Part shown: positions 44,153-54,963 of the stretch, in pieces
Position numbering within the stretch: position 1 is the first letter of the stretch
How the letters are laid out: the number at the start of each line of letters is the position of its first letter
From: Yarrowia lipolytica
Lineage: Eukaryota > Ascomycota > Dipodascomycetes > Dipodascales
Direction of reading: 5' to 3'
DNA: 64,000 nucleotides
NCBI RefSeq assembly: GCF_001761485.1
Contig: NC_090770.1
Location: 62,001 to 126,000, forward strand
Translations under genes and position numbers: made by a program
The notes under the pieces: generated by a model
The model's database searches: none
What the model was told of the DNA's origin: nothing
What the model saw: only the letters and a program-made list of their open reading frames with translations

Positions 44153-44480
44153 CTTGTCGTGTCGTGAAAATGGTCAGGTATTCAGGTTGAGATGTGTAAC
44201 TACATGGGTGAAAAAGTGAGAAATCACGTGATCCAAACCTTGTTACAAGAAGACACTGATTGCCCTCAAAGAGCGGGAAAAAAAAGGGAAAAGGACCGGT
44301 GGAAATGTGGCAAATCCCCGATATGAGATTTTTTTGTTTGTTTCTTAGGTTTCACATAACTCTGGCTCGGCTTTGTCGAACTACCGCAATCCACTTCTCA
44401 AACATATCAATCTAGGCCATATCTACGATTTCCTTGCAGCATCATCATTGCGCCAAACTAAAGTTTCCTTCAAAATTTTT

Positions 44481-44515
44481 CACAGATCGAACGCGGTTGT
44501 GGGTTCGATTCTGTG
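44481..44515. repeat. Inverted repeat with tRNA B-box-like core
   Basis: CACAGATCGAAC (44481-44492) and GTTCGATTCTGTG (44503-44515) are complementary with one bulged base, around a 10-nt loop. The right arm contains GGTTCGATTCT, close to the B-box consensus. Confidence 0.7.
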
Positions 44516-44645
44516 GTAGATACCATATAGTTGGTCTGGATGGGTGCGAGCATTGTCTTGCGCTCTTCTGAATACCTGGATCCGAGTCCGATATGGGGGT
44601 TCATATTTTTTTTTAGGCCTCTGTAGCCTGTGTTTGTATTTCCCC

Positions 44646-44892
44646 CTAGAATTAGAAATAAAAAAAAAAATAAAAATAAAAATAAAAATAAAATAAAAAA
44701 AAAATAAAATAAAAAAAATAAAAATAAAAATAAAAATAAAAAAAATAAAAATAAAAATAAAAAAATAAAAAAAAAAAAAAAAAAAAATAAAAATAAAAAT
44801 AAAAATAAAAATAAAATATAAAAAAAAAAAAATAAAAATAAGATAAAATATTAATATATATATAATTAAATAAAAATATAAAAAAAAAAAAG
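44646..44892. repeat. A-rich low-complexity block (AAAAAT type)
   Basis: About 245 bp of A runs punctuated by single T, with almost no G or C. Likely nucleosome-excluding. Confidence 0.9.
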
Positions 44893-45056
44893 ATGGGGCA
44901 TCGGACTAAAATAATGTACATACTGTTGCAGTACTTCTTGCAGTTAGTCTTCACCTTCATCTTAATCTTTAAGAGAGTAGTATTGAGAGTAGTCCAAACA
45001 AGTGGCATTGTGAGGAAACCAGCGAGTTGGTTGCCAGTCTCCACAAATGAAACAGT

Positions 45057-45104
45057 CTCGCTACCATTCACTCTCGCTACCATTCACTCTCGCTACCATT
45101 CACA
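45057..45104. repeat. Tandem repeat, 16-bp unit, 3 copies
   Basis: CTCGCTACCATTCACT repeated three times, the last copy differing at its final base. Confidence 0.9.
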
Positions 45105-45379
45105 GCTTCTCTGGTGAAGTGATATTGTCACGGATGGTCGCCTAGAGACTCCAGTTGTTGACCGCACTATCAATGTCCGGAACTACAGTGTCCAGAACCC
45201 CCCGCACTATCCGAGAGTCTGGACTGCTCTGCTCCATGTCCCATGAAACCCCAATCGTCGTCTGAATGAAGAAATGAAGCACCGATGGGGCTACTAGAAC
45301 TTCACCAACTCTCACCTTGCCCGACGACTTTACTTGAGATCTGAGTACCCTCCTCGGTCTCAGCCGGTTTCAATTACGT

Positions 45380-46440
45380 CATTATTGGATCTCGGGCAAG
45401 TCATACTCTACCGCGCAGGAGTACGAGGCCATGAATCATGCCCTTGAACTTGCATACACCCATATTCCGGTCCTTGTTCTCGTGGAGAAGTTTCCCGGTG
45501 CCAGCGAAGACAAGATCCAGGGAGTTATCAACTACTATGGGCAGGATACATTAAGAATCTGAACGTGGCCAAGTACTGGGACAACTTTGACGCCATTGGC
45601 GACCTCAAGGACCACATCTTCGACAACAACGGTGATAAGGATGCGGATCTAGACTACACCAACCCTCCCCATGTTATCGTGAACTATATCATGCAGGATC
45701 CCGTTATCAAGAACCTCATTTTTTCGTGCCTCATGAAGTCGACGACTTACGAGCAAATACCGATGGGGACTGATGGACTTTGCCGACTCTTCTACTATGC
45801 CTACGCATCTCGACTGGTCGACTATTTTGGAGGACATCCGACACCTGAAGGAATCCACGACTGCCTACGACATTTATAGGAAGCTGGTCTGTCATACAGA
45901 CATTGTCTATCTGCCTGGAGACGCCGACAACTCCAGGTTCATGGAGTGGGTCAATGCTATGGTTAAAGTCGAGGAGGAGTCCACCTTTGCGAGAGAAGGA
46001 CCTGAGTTCTAGAGTGATCTCAACAGGCGCATGTTGGCCAACTTCAAACTCGAACCCACCATGAAAAGACGAGATCAAATGCTGACCAACCTGCGACTTT
46101 GAGACTACTCGAGCTACAATCTATGATATATATTCTGATTGGCGACAGGAGTCAGCTAAACCGGATTCAGTTGCGAGCTGTGACCAGGCCTGGTTCAACT
46201 GAACAATGGTAACGCCGCTTACAAGAAAAACTTTCGCGCAATGGAGTATTCGAAGAATGCTATTATCGACCTTCTTATGGAAGATGGCGTTTTTCTTCTC
46301 TGCGGTTTTCTCGGCCACAGTTATCAGGAAAATCACCGTTTTGATCACGACACAGGCGAAGGGATCGTCCGCTGAAGGCCACTTTTGGTGAATCGGGCAT
46401 GAAGAGAAAAATCTTTGAAACGGTAATGTGCAGCCCAAGA
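45380..46440 (+). mobile_element. Decayed gag-like retroelement remnant (fossil)
   Basis: Coding-like sequence runs through this interval on the plus strand but is clearly broken, with several interruptions. The earlier part looks like the helical body of a gag-type protein, and the later part carries a zinc-knuckle-like remnant. This order suggests gag of an LTR retrotransposon; ORF1 of a LINE is a less likely alternative. I see no reverse transcriptase or integrase and no clear terminal repeats, so only a fragment survives. The remnant is old enough to be broken several times but still readable. Boundaries are approximate. Confidence 0.5.
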
Positions 46441-47310
46441 TCTCGGATCATCTGGGGAGAACCTCTTCCGACAAGCGTAAGCGGAAACAGGACCCGGGGG
46501 AGTTCCCTTTACACAAAGGTACTGTGAGATTCATCTTTCAATCATTGCAATCAAGGGTTGGATTCGAGCAGAGTTACAAGTACCTTCAATTATTCAACTC
46601 CACTGGTTCGTCCTTCCTACTTTCCAGCCCGTTTGAAGTAATGTCCATGCTGGTCAAAATCTGGAACCAGAAGGTGGAGGTGTTGAGCTGTGAGAATTTC
46701 TCCGTCAAGTTCTTCACCATTTGGAGTTGAGCTGCGTTTTTGAACATGAGAGGGCTACAAGCACAGCACTGTATGTACACCGAATCGACACAAGAGTCTT
46801 TAATTAATAGTACAAGATGTCTCTGTAATACAACTGTAGGAGTGTTCTTGCCACAAATAGTAAATCTGCTTAATAATCAGATAGCTGTCTTTCTCTCCAA
46901 CAGTGTTTCATGGCTTCTTTTTTTCATCTTCTCTAAGCGTGGGTTTATCATTCGGTTTTTGTTGTTTTTTTGTTGTTTTTTGTTGTTTCTTTTTTTCTCT
47001 CTTTTTTAAATTTATTTACTTATTCATTTTCCATATCACCGATTAGGACTAGGTTTTTTCCGAAAAGTTGGACATGCCCGAAACGAGAGGAGAGTCGTTG
47101 CGTAACTAAGTATGAAGTGTGGCCGGGAAAACGCGAATCCCGCCGTTTAACAATGCTCCAGGTCTCTTGTCAGTGGTATTCTCCGTCTGGATGACTTGCA
47201 ATCACGAGCCTACGACGCGTCGTGCAGCTCACAAGTAACTCATATGCTATACATTTTGGCCCATCTGTTTTGCTGCTTTTCACCAACCAGCTCACCACCA
47301 GCTTGCCATC
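46441..47310. other. Spacer before RTC4
   Basis: It is possibly the tail of the fossil, followed by a T-rich GTTGTTTTTT tract (about 46955-47010) and the RTC4 promoter. Nothing else is seen. Confidence 0.5.
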
Positions 47311-48708
47311 ATGACGTCCAACCGCCGATCTGTTTCGGATGTGCTCGGCGGAGTCAAGCAAGAGACCGCAACGAAGCGACTCAACGTGGATCGCAACATC
47401 ATCGAGCGACGGGTTGGAGGCAGCGGCGAGTTGACCAGAAACAGAAACAGAAACACCAGCCGGGCCACGTCGAAAACCAAGACCGACGGGAATATCAGTG
47501 GGTTTTTCCAGAAGGTTCGAGAAAACTCGCCCTTGAACGGACCCCAGAAAAAAATAGTTGGTTTCGGAAAGAATAGGGTCAGGCGTCAGGCCAACTCGGC
47601 CGCCAAAGCCAAGCGCGAAGTCGGATCGGATCCGGAGGAAGACGATGCACTGACCAAGAAGGCGAAGAAATGCGTCATGGCTTCCCACGGTGATCCAAGA
47701 TCCAAAAGAGCCAAATTCGAGCCCAATCTCTCCGACAGTCTCTCCGCCGACAATGTCTCGGATGAAGAGCTGTCTGGCTTCTCCGATCTGGACGACAATG
47801 TGGCGTCGACGCTGGCGAAAATCAAGAAGGCGCGCGAAAAACATGACGCCGCGTTGGTGACGGAGACGGAGCCGGATTTCTTGCAAACATCCAGCCAAGA
47901 AGAGGAGGACGACGAGGAGGACTGGGAGGCAATCAAAGCCCGGCTCAGTAGAGCCCCGACCCGAAGCCAGCTCATCCGACAACAGAGACAAGAGGAGGAC
48001 GACGGCGAAAACGACATTGAGTTCGTGCCCGTGGGATACGACGACGCTTACAACCTGGATCTGAGAGAACGAAAGGTGCGACGACAGGTGAATCAGCACG
48101 CCCAGTCGCAAGGCTGGCCGGTTGTCACTCGAGAAGGCATTTCGCACAAGATTGCGACACGCTTCCAAAAAATCTACAAAGAAAACATCCTGCCTCTACT
48201 CAAAGCCGGAGGTGGAGACAACCACGTTTTCTACAAGGACATCACAGACTACTTTTCTAGTCCCGGAGCAAGGAGAGCCGCTAACACCACACAGCTCATG
48301 TATCTGGGCGGTCGCAGATACACCACGGGCTACTATTCCGAGCTGTTTGCACATGAGTTGAACAAGCACATGACCAACAGCGGTCTTGCACAGGATTTCG
48401 AACACCACGTCCGAAGTAACCCGGAATTGCATAGCATGATCATTCGTCCAGGGCTTTTGTTCCACTTCCAGACGGCAATCTGTATTCCTGAAACCGTCAT
48501 TCGGCTGATCATGGACGACCAAAAGGTCTCGTATGAAGAGGCCGATCAGATCCGGCTGAGAAGTGCTGAGTTTGGAGTTGTTGTTGCGGAGCGAATCCAG
48601 GATGAGGAGCGTGTTGAGTCTAGTAGTGGTGAAGGTGATAGTGAGAGCGAAAATGAGAGCGAAAATGAGAGTGAGAATGAGAGCGAGAATGAGAGCGAGG
48701 AGGATTAG
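47311..48708 (+). CDS. RTC4: RTC4-like protein
   Basis: The 465-residue protein starts at the ATG at 47311. The N-terminal half is disordered and charged (basic patches RNRNRNTSR and KKAKK; acidic run EEEDDEEDWEAIKARL). The C-terminal half (about 270-435) is an RTC4-like domain, recognisable from IYKENILPLLK, FYKDITDYFSSPGARRA, a central YYSELFAHELNKHM helix, and the conserved closing block ETVIRLIMDDQKVSYEEADQ, then RSAEFGVVVAERI. The tail is a run of SENE repeats. Yeast Rtc4 was named from a telomere-capping suppressor screen; its biochemical role is not known. The length is slightly above the yeast protein because of the N-terminal region and tail. Confidence 0.82.
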   Translation: MTSNRRSVSDVLGGVKQETATKRLNVDRNIIERRVGGSGELTRNRNRNTSRATSKTKTDGNISGFFQKVRENSPLNGPQKKIVGFGKNRVRRQANSAAKAKREVGSDPEEDDALTKKAKKCVMASHGDPRSKRAKFEPNLSDSLSADNVSDEELSGFSDLDDNVASTLAKIKKAREKHDAALVTETEPDFLQTSSQEEEDDEEDWEAIKARLSRAPTRSQLIRQQRQEEDDGENDIEFVPVGYDDAYNLDLRERKVRRQVNQHAQSQGWPVVTREGISHKIATRFQKIYKENILPLLKAGGGDNHVFYKDITDYFSSPGARRAANTTQLMYLGGRRYTTGYYSELFAHELNKHMTNSGLAQDFEHHVRSNPELHSMIIRPGLLFHFQTAICIPETVIRLIMDDQKVSYEEADQIRLRSAEFGVVVAERIQDEERVESSSGEGDSESENESENESENESENESEED

Positions 48709-49248
48709 CATTGAGCTACTATACTGGGCTGGACTGAGCTGGACTCGATTGTACTTGTATTATATTTATTGCTACATTTAGTGATTGGAGAAGACCAACA
48801 TTTACATACCACACTAGTTGATGGATTTCTGTACTACACTAACAACGACAAAAACATATCGGAGTCGGATTCGAGATTTACAGAAGAGCGTATGAGAATC
48901 AGATTCACAACGTCCCTCTTATTCCGGAGTTTTTTTGCATGTTTTTTTTTTTTTTTTTTTTTCCGAGATACAAGACGAAATCTCAAAGGTTGCATAATTA
49001 AATGCTTGGATTCTGATTGTCGACTTCCACTAACCCGATTGGAGTCCGGGTGCGACCTTTTTGCTCCTTTCAGTGTCGGTATATCGCGGACAGTTATATG
49101 GCATACTCTTATATATATATATATACAGGTCCAGACTGACGCCATTGGAATCGAGTGTTTGTATTGTACTACAATTAGCTACCAGTACTGAGACTAGTTA
49201 AAGATACATTCCACTTATAGATCACATCAATTAGATCAGTTAGACCAG
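48709..49248. other. Convergent spacer, RTC4 / aldo-keto reductase
   Basis: It contains a T-run of about 20 (48943-48962) and a short (TA)n (about 49111-49126). No gene is seen. Confidence 0.65.
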
Positions 49249-50292
49249 TTACAATCGACCAAAATTCTCAGGACGAGCGGGCTTGTTGTCAAAGATCTTC
49301 TCAATCTTCTCCAGAACCTCATCGGTCACCTTGTCGAGAATCTCGTAGGTCTGGAGGTTCTCTTCCAGCTGCTCGACTCGAGTGGCTCCCAGAATGACGG
49401 TGGAGGTGTGGGGCTGTTTGAGGAGCCAGGCCAGAGCCAGGTTGGCAGGCTTGACCCCAAGCTCTTCCGACAGCTCGACAAACTTGGCCACCTTCTTGGC
49501 GTTGGCCAGACCGCTGTCACTCTCGAGCTCCTTGGTGGCTAGTCGCTTCAGCATGGGGTCGTTCTTGATCTTGTCGGGCGAGAACCGCGAGTCCTTGGGC
49601 ACCTCCTTGAGGTACTTGCCGGTGAGGATACCCTGGGCGAGAGGAGACCAGATGGTGGTTCCGTAGTTGTAGTCCTTGAGAACAGGTCCCAGCTCCTTTT
49701 CGAAGAAGTCTCGCTCCAGCAGGTTGTAGACGGGCTGCTCGGCAATGGGGGGAATCAGTCCGTACTTGGTAGCGGCGTGGTTGGCTCGCTCAATCTCGTA
49801 CGAGGTCCACATGGACGTGCCCCAGTAGAAGGCCTTGCCGTCGTTGATCACCTGGGTGAAGGCTCTCACCACCTCTTCGATGGGGGTGTATCTGTCGGGT
49901 CGGTGGGCAAAGACCACGTCGACGTAATCGAGTTGCAGACGCTTGAGCGACTCGTCAATGCCCTCCAGCACATGCTTTCGAGACAGACCCAGCGCGTTGA
50001 CCGTCTTGGTGGGACCCCAGAAGAGCTTGGTGGAGATGACGTACTCGGTTCGCTTCCATCCGAGGTCCTTGATGATCTTACCCATGGACGTCTCGGCCTC
50101 GCCGGCTCGGTAGACCTCGGCCGTGTCGAAGAAGTTGATGCCGGACTTGAACGCTTTGTCGAAAATCTCGAGCGTCTTCTTGTCCTCCACTCCACCGTCG
50201 CCGTAGTTGATCCAGGAGCCGAGTGACAGAGACGACACTCGCAGACCGGACGGGCCGAGAAATCGGTATTCTTGCTTGGGGATGAGCGACAT
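49249..50292 (-). CDS. Aldo/keto reductase, Kv-beta-like subfamily
   Basis: The 347-residue protein starts at the ATG at 50292. It is a TIM-barrel AKR with the full catalytic tetrad: Asp56 and Tyr61 (FFDTAEVY), Lys89 (STKLFW) and His130 (FAHRPD). The N-terminal YRFLGPSGLRVSSLSLGSW and the later WGTSMWTSYEIERA and PLAQGILTGKY are typical of the potassium-channel beta-subunit-like/AKR6 branch. The C-terminal GATRVEQLEENL binds NADPH. It probably reduces aldehydes in the cytosol; the substrate is unknown. Its own promoter, which is not shared with a divergent gene, carries three TTAYGTAA-type bZIP sites, suggesting stress control. Confidence 0.93.
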   Translation of the reverse strand: MSLIPKQEYRFLGPSGLRVSSLSLGSWINYGDGGVEDKKTLEIFDKAFKSGINFFDTAEVYRAGEAETSMGKIIKDLGWKRTEYVISTKLFWGPTKTVNALGLSRKHVLEGIDESLKRLQLDYVDVVFAHRPDRYTPIEEVVRAFTQVINDGKAFYWGTSMWTSYEIERANHAATKYGLIPPIAEQPVYNLLERDFFEKELGPVLKDYNYGTTIWSPLAQGILTGKYLKEVPKDSRFSPDKIKNDPMLKRLATKELESDSGLANAKKVAKFVELSEELGVKPANLALAWLLKQPHTSTVILGATRVEQLEENLQTYEILDKVTDEVLEKIEKIFDNKPARPENFGRL

Positions 50293-50834
50293 TTTGTTTG
50301 GTAGGCGATTGGCAATTGAGCGTTTGGATTAATTGAGAGTGTGGGGCAATTGAACTTCTTGGGGGGCAATTGAGTGCAATCGAGTCGGGTTATATAACTT
50401 GTGTCGGGGTCCGAAAGCCACAGAAGTGCCTGGTGTAAATGTAAAATGCCCCACAAGGTTGTGCATGACAAATGCGCCAATTACTAATGTCTACGGAGAT
50501 AAGTTAAGATAATGCAGGGTGGGTGGGTTCGGGTTCCAACTTTGTGTGGCTAAAACAAAGGGTAATCATCGTTTCATTTACTCACAATTATTATGTAATC
50601 GCTTCATTTGCCCATGATTATTATGTAATCGCTCCTCTTGGGCTCTCAGATATTACGTAATTGCCCAATTCGCCGTTCCCTCTTCGCTTATAGTTCCCCG
50701 CCTTACAGTGTCCATACATGGATTTAGTTTTGTTATATTAAATGGCCAAACTCTCCATTGCTCGCTTGTAAAAAAATAAATAAAAAAAACAATAAAAAAT
50801 TGAAAAAAAAATTGAAAAAACTCTTCCTCTCACC
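50293..50834. other. Aldo/keto reductase promoter region
   Basis: It contains the bZIP-site array below and an A-rich tract (50768-50820) next to the permease 3' end. Confidence 0.6.
50591..50660. promoter_or_regulatory. Array of three TTAYGTAA bZIP-type sites
   Basis: TTATGTAAT lies at 50591-50599 and 50621-50629, and TTACGTAA at 50653-50660, spaced 30 and 32 bp. The first two sit in a 17-bp exact repeat (ATTATTATGTAATCGCT). TTACGTAA is a known site for Yap-type AP-1 factors and for CREB/ATF-type bZIPs. The array is 299-368 bp upstream of the reductase ATG. Confidence 0.55.
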
Positions 50835-52388
50835 TCACAACAAATACTCAAACCCATTTCGACCACCACCGTTCCGATTGAGCCGCCGCAACCACAGAAA
50901 AACAGCAGTGCTCAGAAAACACGCGCCAATCATGAACCCCATATCGATCCACCCAGCCCGGTGAAACACAGGAATCTCCCTGTGGGTGTGCGTTCGAAAC
51001 TCGAGAACGCCAAACCAGTTGACGATCATGGCAAACACGGTGAAGCTCATCAGCCGGCGGTTTCGACCCTGAACGTTGCTGCCCAGCCAGCAGGCATTGG
51101 TCACAAAAGCAGACACCATGTTGGGCAACACAAACCACGCGCCTCCATACATGATCCACAGATTGTGATCCGACGGCTGGCAGACCACCAGGGCCCATCC
51201 AATGATGGCAAACACATAGTTGGAAAGCAGAAAGTAGTAGTTGACTTTCCACTTGCCGCTGAACCACGCCTGTAACAGACACCACACCATGCACATGAAC
51301 ATGACCGGCCACACTATCAGCTGTCCCTCGGCGGGCGAGTACTTGAGATAGCCAAAGGTGTAGGTCATGAACTGGCTGTAGCACGACCCGATCCCGTACA
51401 TGGTGAACATGCCCAGGATACCGCAGCCCCACACCAGCGGGTCTTTGACTGTCATCACTAGTCCCTCCACCAGCGTCTCTGTGGGTTCCACGGGGTTGCC
51501 GTTGGCGTAATCTGCCTCGGTGTACGCCTTGAAGTATTGGTAAGCCGCCAGTCCGTTCTTTCGAATCCACCGCGAGCTGTAAAAGTACTCGGGCAGCGTC
51601 AGGAACACCAGGGAGGACTGCAGACATCCCGCGGTTCCGGTGATGATGAACATCCATTGCCAGCCGGCCTTTCCGTCGTGAATGAGCCCCAGAGCAATGG
51701 CAATCATGGCGAAACACGGGACCAAAAACCACGACACTCCCCAGGCACACGCCAGAATGAACTGCCCATTATATCTGCCGTGGTTCTCGTAAACCACGTA
51801 GAGCATGGCGGGGACGCCAAAGTTGAGCAGCAGACCTAGAAAGAGTCTCGCCATGATCATGCCGCCATAGTTGTGGACAAAGGCAAACAACAGACAGTTG
51901 AGCCCCCACAGAAACATCTCTGAGCCCAGAAAGATTCGGGGATTGCACCACTTGAACACAAACACAAACACGAGAGGAAACACGGCATAGGGGAAATACA
52001 AACACGCAATGGACCATTCATATCGTCTGGGAGCCAGCCATTTCTGGATTCCAACCGCTCCCGACGAAATCACATCTCGGCAGATGATATGACTTGCACA
52101 AAACGCCTGGAGTTGCAGGCCGACATTGAGACTGGTTGCAAACCTGAGTTTCTTGGCTTGTTGCGGCGTGAGCACGTCTTTCTCACTGATGGGGTCCACA
52201 GAGGTCTTTTGCAAGTCTTCACCCGAAGCCGACTCCACCAGGTCTCCATCACCGCAAGCCACCGACTTGTCAGGAGATGAGGAGTCCATCTGGCTTGTTC
52301 TGTCGGGAGCATATCCGTACTCACTTGTTCTCCCCGATGAGCAGTCTGCGTTTTCTCTGTTGATTGGAGAAGAAGGGTTCGTCATCAT
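50835..52388 (-). CDS. MFS transporter, Dal5-like anion:cation symporter family
   Basis: The 517-residue protein starts at the ATG at 52388 (a second ATG follows directly). A long Ser/Asp-rich cytosolic N-tail (1-75) is followed by about 12 hydrophobic segments. Features of the allantoate/nicotinate permease family include the position of the GMIMARLFLGLLLNFGVPAM segment (TM4), the GWQWMFIITGTAGCLQSSLVFLTLPE stretch around TM6 with a following SSRW loop, and NVQGRNRRLMSF in the C-terminal half. It lacks the classical motif A in the TM2-3 loop. Fungal members import allantoate, nicotinate, pantothenate, biotin or similar anions with H+; the substrate here cannot be assigned. Confidence 0.85.
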   Translation of the reverse strand: MMTNPSSPINRENADCSSGRTSEYGYAPDRTSQMDSSSPDKSVACGDGDLVESASGEDLQKTSVDPISEKDVLTPQQAKKLRFATSLNVGLQLQAFCASHIICRDVISSGAVGIQKWLAPRRYEWSIACLYFPYAVFPLVFVFVFKWCNPRIFLGSEMFLWGLNCLLFAFVHNYGGMIMARLFLGLLLNFGVPAMLYVVYENHGRYNGQFILACAWGVSWFLVPCFAMIAIALGLIHDGKAGWQWMFIITGTAGCLQSSLVFLTLPEYFYSSRWIRKNGLAAYQYFKAYTEADYANGNPVEPTETLVEGLVMTVKDPLVWGCGILGMFTMYGIGSCYSQFMTYTFGYLKYSPAEGQLIVWPVMFMCMVWCLLQAWFSGKWKVNYYFLLSNYVFAIIGWALVVCQPSDHNLWIMYGGAWFVLPNMVSAFVTNACWLGSNVQGRNRRLMSFTVFAMIVNWFGVLEFRTHTHREIPVFHRAGWIDMGFMIGACFLSTAVFLWLRRLNRNGGGRNGFEYLL

Positions 52389-53940
52389 GTGATTGGAGTT
52401 CTATCGCAGGACTGAGAGAGGGCATGACTGCTTTTAACGGGTTCGTCCCGCCCCTCATTTATGAACTGGCCATCTTTTTAGTCCCCAGTAGTGTGGAGAG
52501 AGAGTCTTCTGTGGGGTCAGAGTTGCAAGACTGTGAATCGAACGAAGCAAAAGATGCTGAAACGAACCGTCAGTCTCGAGTCCGTCGTTTCTATGCCCCA
52601 GGCTGATTCTAGCAAAGTCCATCGCTGGATCTCGTCACAATGACTACAATTCCGGAAGTCAGATGCCCAGGTATCTCTTGCGGGGTTTATGGTATGGAAT
52701 CAGTAGGCGACTACTGTGGTGATAGTATCGTGAGCCGTTCGAGTCTTTTTTGATGGGGATACTTGCAGTGAAATCGAGTGCTATGGATCTACCTGATGGC
52801 GGAGATTACTCGTCTCAGTGGTACTCTGACTGACGTGATCGGCATTACGAGATGGCTTGGTCCAGATGAACCACGTTCAAGTGGAGCGGTCCACACAATC
52901 GCAAGATCATGCTCTTGGATGCACGATAAGAGGAGAGTACACTATCAGTGCATGATTAGACCGATTGGTATTTCGGTGCCAAAAGCGGTGGAGCTAGTGC
53001 GGTCTGGACCTTGACTTCGCGTCTGAGCATCTGTCCCATGACACTGCTCCTCGGCACATCTCAGAGAAGAGAAAAACCGCCAGTGTTCATACAAGTGGTG
53101 GTTCTTGTTCGTCTTCGCCATCCAACTGCCCAAACCGTGCCCATACCGTGCCTATGAACAGATGGGGTTGAGACATGGGTTAATTACCCGGGAATGCGGG
53201 GGGAAGAACAAGCAGCTCATGAAACGGTCTAAAGTAGCTACTACTTGTAGTAGTTGATGTCCAAAGATGGTAACGAGGGTCGTCAAAGAGGATGCAATTG
53301 GCGGGGGCATGGGATTTTGAAGTCACAACCCTCCAATCCAACCAATCCAACCCCCACAAACCACCGGTCAACAAAACGTGCAACAGGATACACGGGTTCT
53401 TGCTACAAGTTCAAGTACAAGATACACGGTAGCGCCGCGGCGGGGGAAACATGACAGGGCTGTACCAGCTACAAGTAGCGTTGTGACCCCCACAGCGGGA
53501 AAATGTCTCTAGACTGAGCCCTGAGCCCCGTGACTACCTACAGTGACCTAGCACGAGCTAGTGAGGGCTGGATGGGGCAAGTGGACAGACATTGATATCG
53601 TTTGATCCAGACTACTTCAGACGACTCCAGACCACTCCAGACGACGTTCGATTCCCCAGATCTGCAACTTCACCAATGCGGCGCAAAAATACACCAAATG
53701 TCAAGGAAGGAGGAGCTCGCTTGAGGATCACGTGACCATCGTAATCCCATATCCCCGTTGTGTTTTTTTTTTGCTGTATTGTTTGAGCAAGTACCCTGGT
53801 GGTTAAAGAGGGTACAGTATGTATTGCTGTAAGATCAATCTGATACAAGTACATCATACGTATCATTACCCTATATCATTATATCATTTCTTTTGTGTCC
53901 TTTTGTACTAATAGAAATCTGTATTCTCGCGTGACAGTGT
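52389..53940. other. Intergenic region upstream of the permease
   Basis: It contains the CTACTACTTGTAGTAG palindrome (about 53232-53247) and CACGTG at 53729. No gene is seen. Confidence 0.6.
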
Positions 53941-54963
53941 CTACAAGAAGTAGTCGGGGGTTCGTCGAGACACGGAGGGCTCTCCGGGACGGGGACAAGG
54001 ATCGTACTGCAAAAAGGAGTTTGAGAGGTTTTCGTCCACCTCCATGATGGCGGCCTGGTTTCCGCATCGGTAGCAGTAGTTGGGGGCGGAGAAGATGGTG
54101 ACCACCTGCTGCTCGTGTGCCCAGCTGAAGCCTTCCATGACCAGCTGGTGTGCTCTTGAAATGAGACTCAGGTTGTTTGTGTGGTTAAACTGTTCGGAAA
54201 TGTCGGCACCGAAGGTGAAGCCGGCTCCTCGGGGGCTCATTCCCCATCCTCCTCGGTCATCGGGGTCGGACCACAGCAGGTCGCACATGGGGCCGTCGTG
54301 GGGCACCTCCTGGAATCGGTTGAGTTCTCGGATGTTGTCGATGGACTCGATCATGGGAGACAGGCCTCCGTGCAGACAGAAGATTTGGTTCTCCACCAGG
54401 GCGGTGACGGGGAAGTAGTCGAACAGCGACGTGAAGGCTCTCCACACGTTGGCGTTTCCGTACTTTCGCAGACACTCGTCGTAGAAGCCGTAGACCTGGG
54501 TGATTTGTCGCGACTCGTGGTTTCCTCGCAGAATGGTCAGTCGGTTGGGGTATCGCACCTTCATGGCCACCAGATAGGACACCGTTTCGACCGAGTAGTA
54601 GCCTCGGTCCACGTAGTCTCCCATAAACAGGTAGTTTGTGTCTGGACACGGCCCGCCGATTTTGAACAGCTCCATCAGGTCGTGGAACTGGCCGTGCACG
54701 TCTCCACAGATGGTCACCGGCGCGTGCACGGGCTGCACGTTTTCCTCCTTCTGCAACACCCCCTTGGCCATGTTGCACAGCTCGTTGACGTCGTCTTCGC
54801 TGAGAGGCTGGCATTCGGTCAGTCGTGCGATCCAGGCGTCCAGCTGGCCGCGGGTTGTGGGTGTCAGTTCTGTGAACGTCCCTTCGCCCCCGGCTCCCAT
54901 GGCGTCCATGGGCTTGAGTCCGTCGTCGTTGATATCTCTCATCAGCACGTCTGAATCTTCCAT
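53941..54963 (-). CDS. PPH21: Protein phosphatase 2A catalytic subunit
   Basis: The ATG at 54963 gives 340 residues ([15 protein letters not shown]). The frame stays open upstream, but that sequence is promoter-like and not part of the family. An acidic N-extension of about 35 residues, as in yeast Pph21/22, precedes the PPP core: GDVHGQ (87-92), GDYVDRG (115-121), RGNHESRQ (146-153), and [11 protein letters not shown] near the end. The C-terminus RRTPDYFL is the invariant PP2A tail whose last Leu is carboxymethylated and controls B-subunit binding. It is the catalytic subunit of the heterotrimer acting in mitosis, TOR signalling and growth control. Confidence 0.96.
   Translation of the reverse strand: MEDSDVLMRDINDDGLKPMDAMGAGGEGTFTELTPTTRGQLDAWIARLTECQPLSEDDVNELCNMAKGVLQKEENVQPVHAPVTICGDVHGQFHDLMELFKIGGPCPDTNYLFMGDYVDRGYYSVETVSYLVAMKVRYPNRLTILRGNHESRQITQVYGFYDECLRKYGNANVWRAFTSLFDYFPVTALVENQIFCLHGGLSPMIESIDNIRELNRFQEVPHDGPMCDLLWSDPDDRGGWGMSPRGAGFTFGADISEQFNHTNNLSLISRAHQLVMEGFSWAHEQQVVTIFSAPNYCYRCGNQAAIMEVDENLSNSFLQYDPCPRPGEPSVSRRTPDYFL

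Larger units (their letters stand above)
44153..45379. other. FUN12 upstream region and A-rich block
   Basis: It contains CACGTG (44225-44230), an inverted repeat with a B-box-like core (44481-44515), the A-rich block (44646-44892) and a 16-bp tandem repeat (45057-45104). No gene is seen. Confidence 0.6.

Noticed and set aside
42017-44167. 716-codon open frame antisense to FUN12
   Set aside because: Leu/Ser/Gly-rich mirror of Lys/Glu/Ala codons; no domains. FUN12 is unambiguous on the other strand.
44415-44426. GGCCATATCTAC, identical to the 5' part of 5S rRNA
   Set aside because: The rest of the 5S sequence does not follow on either strand. Dispersed 5S genes are known in Yarrowia, but none is here.
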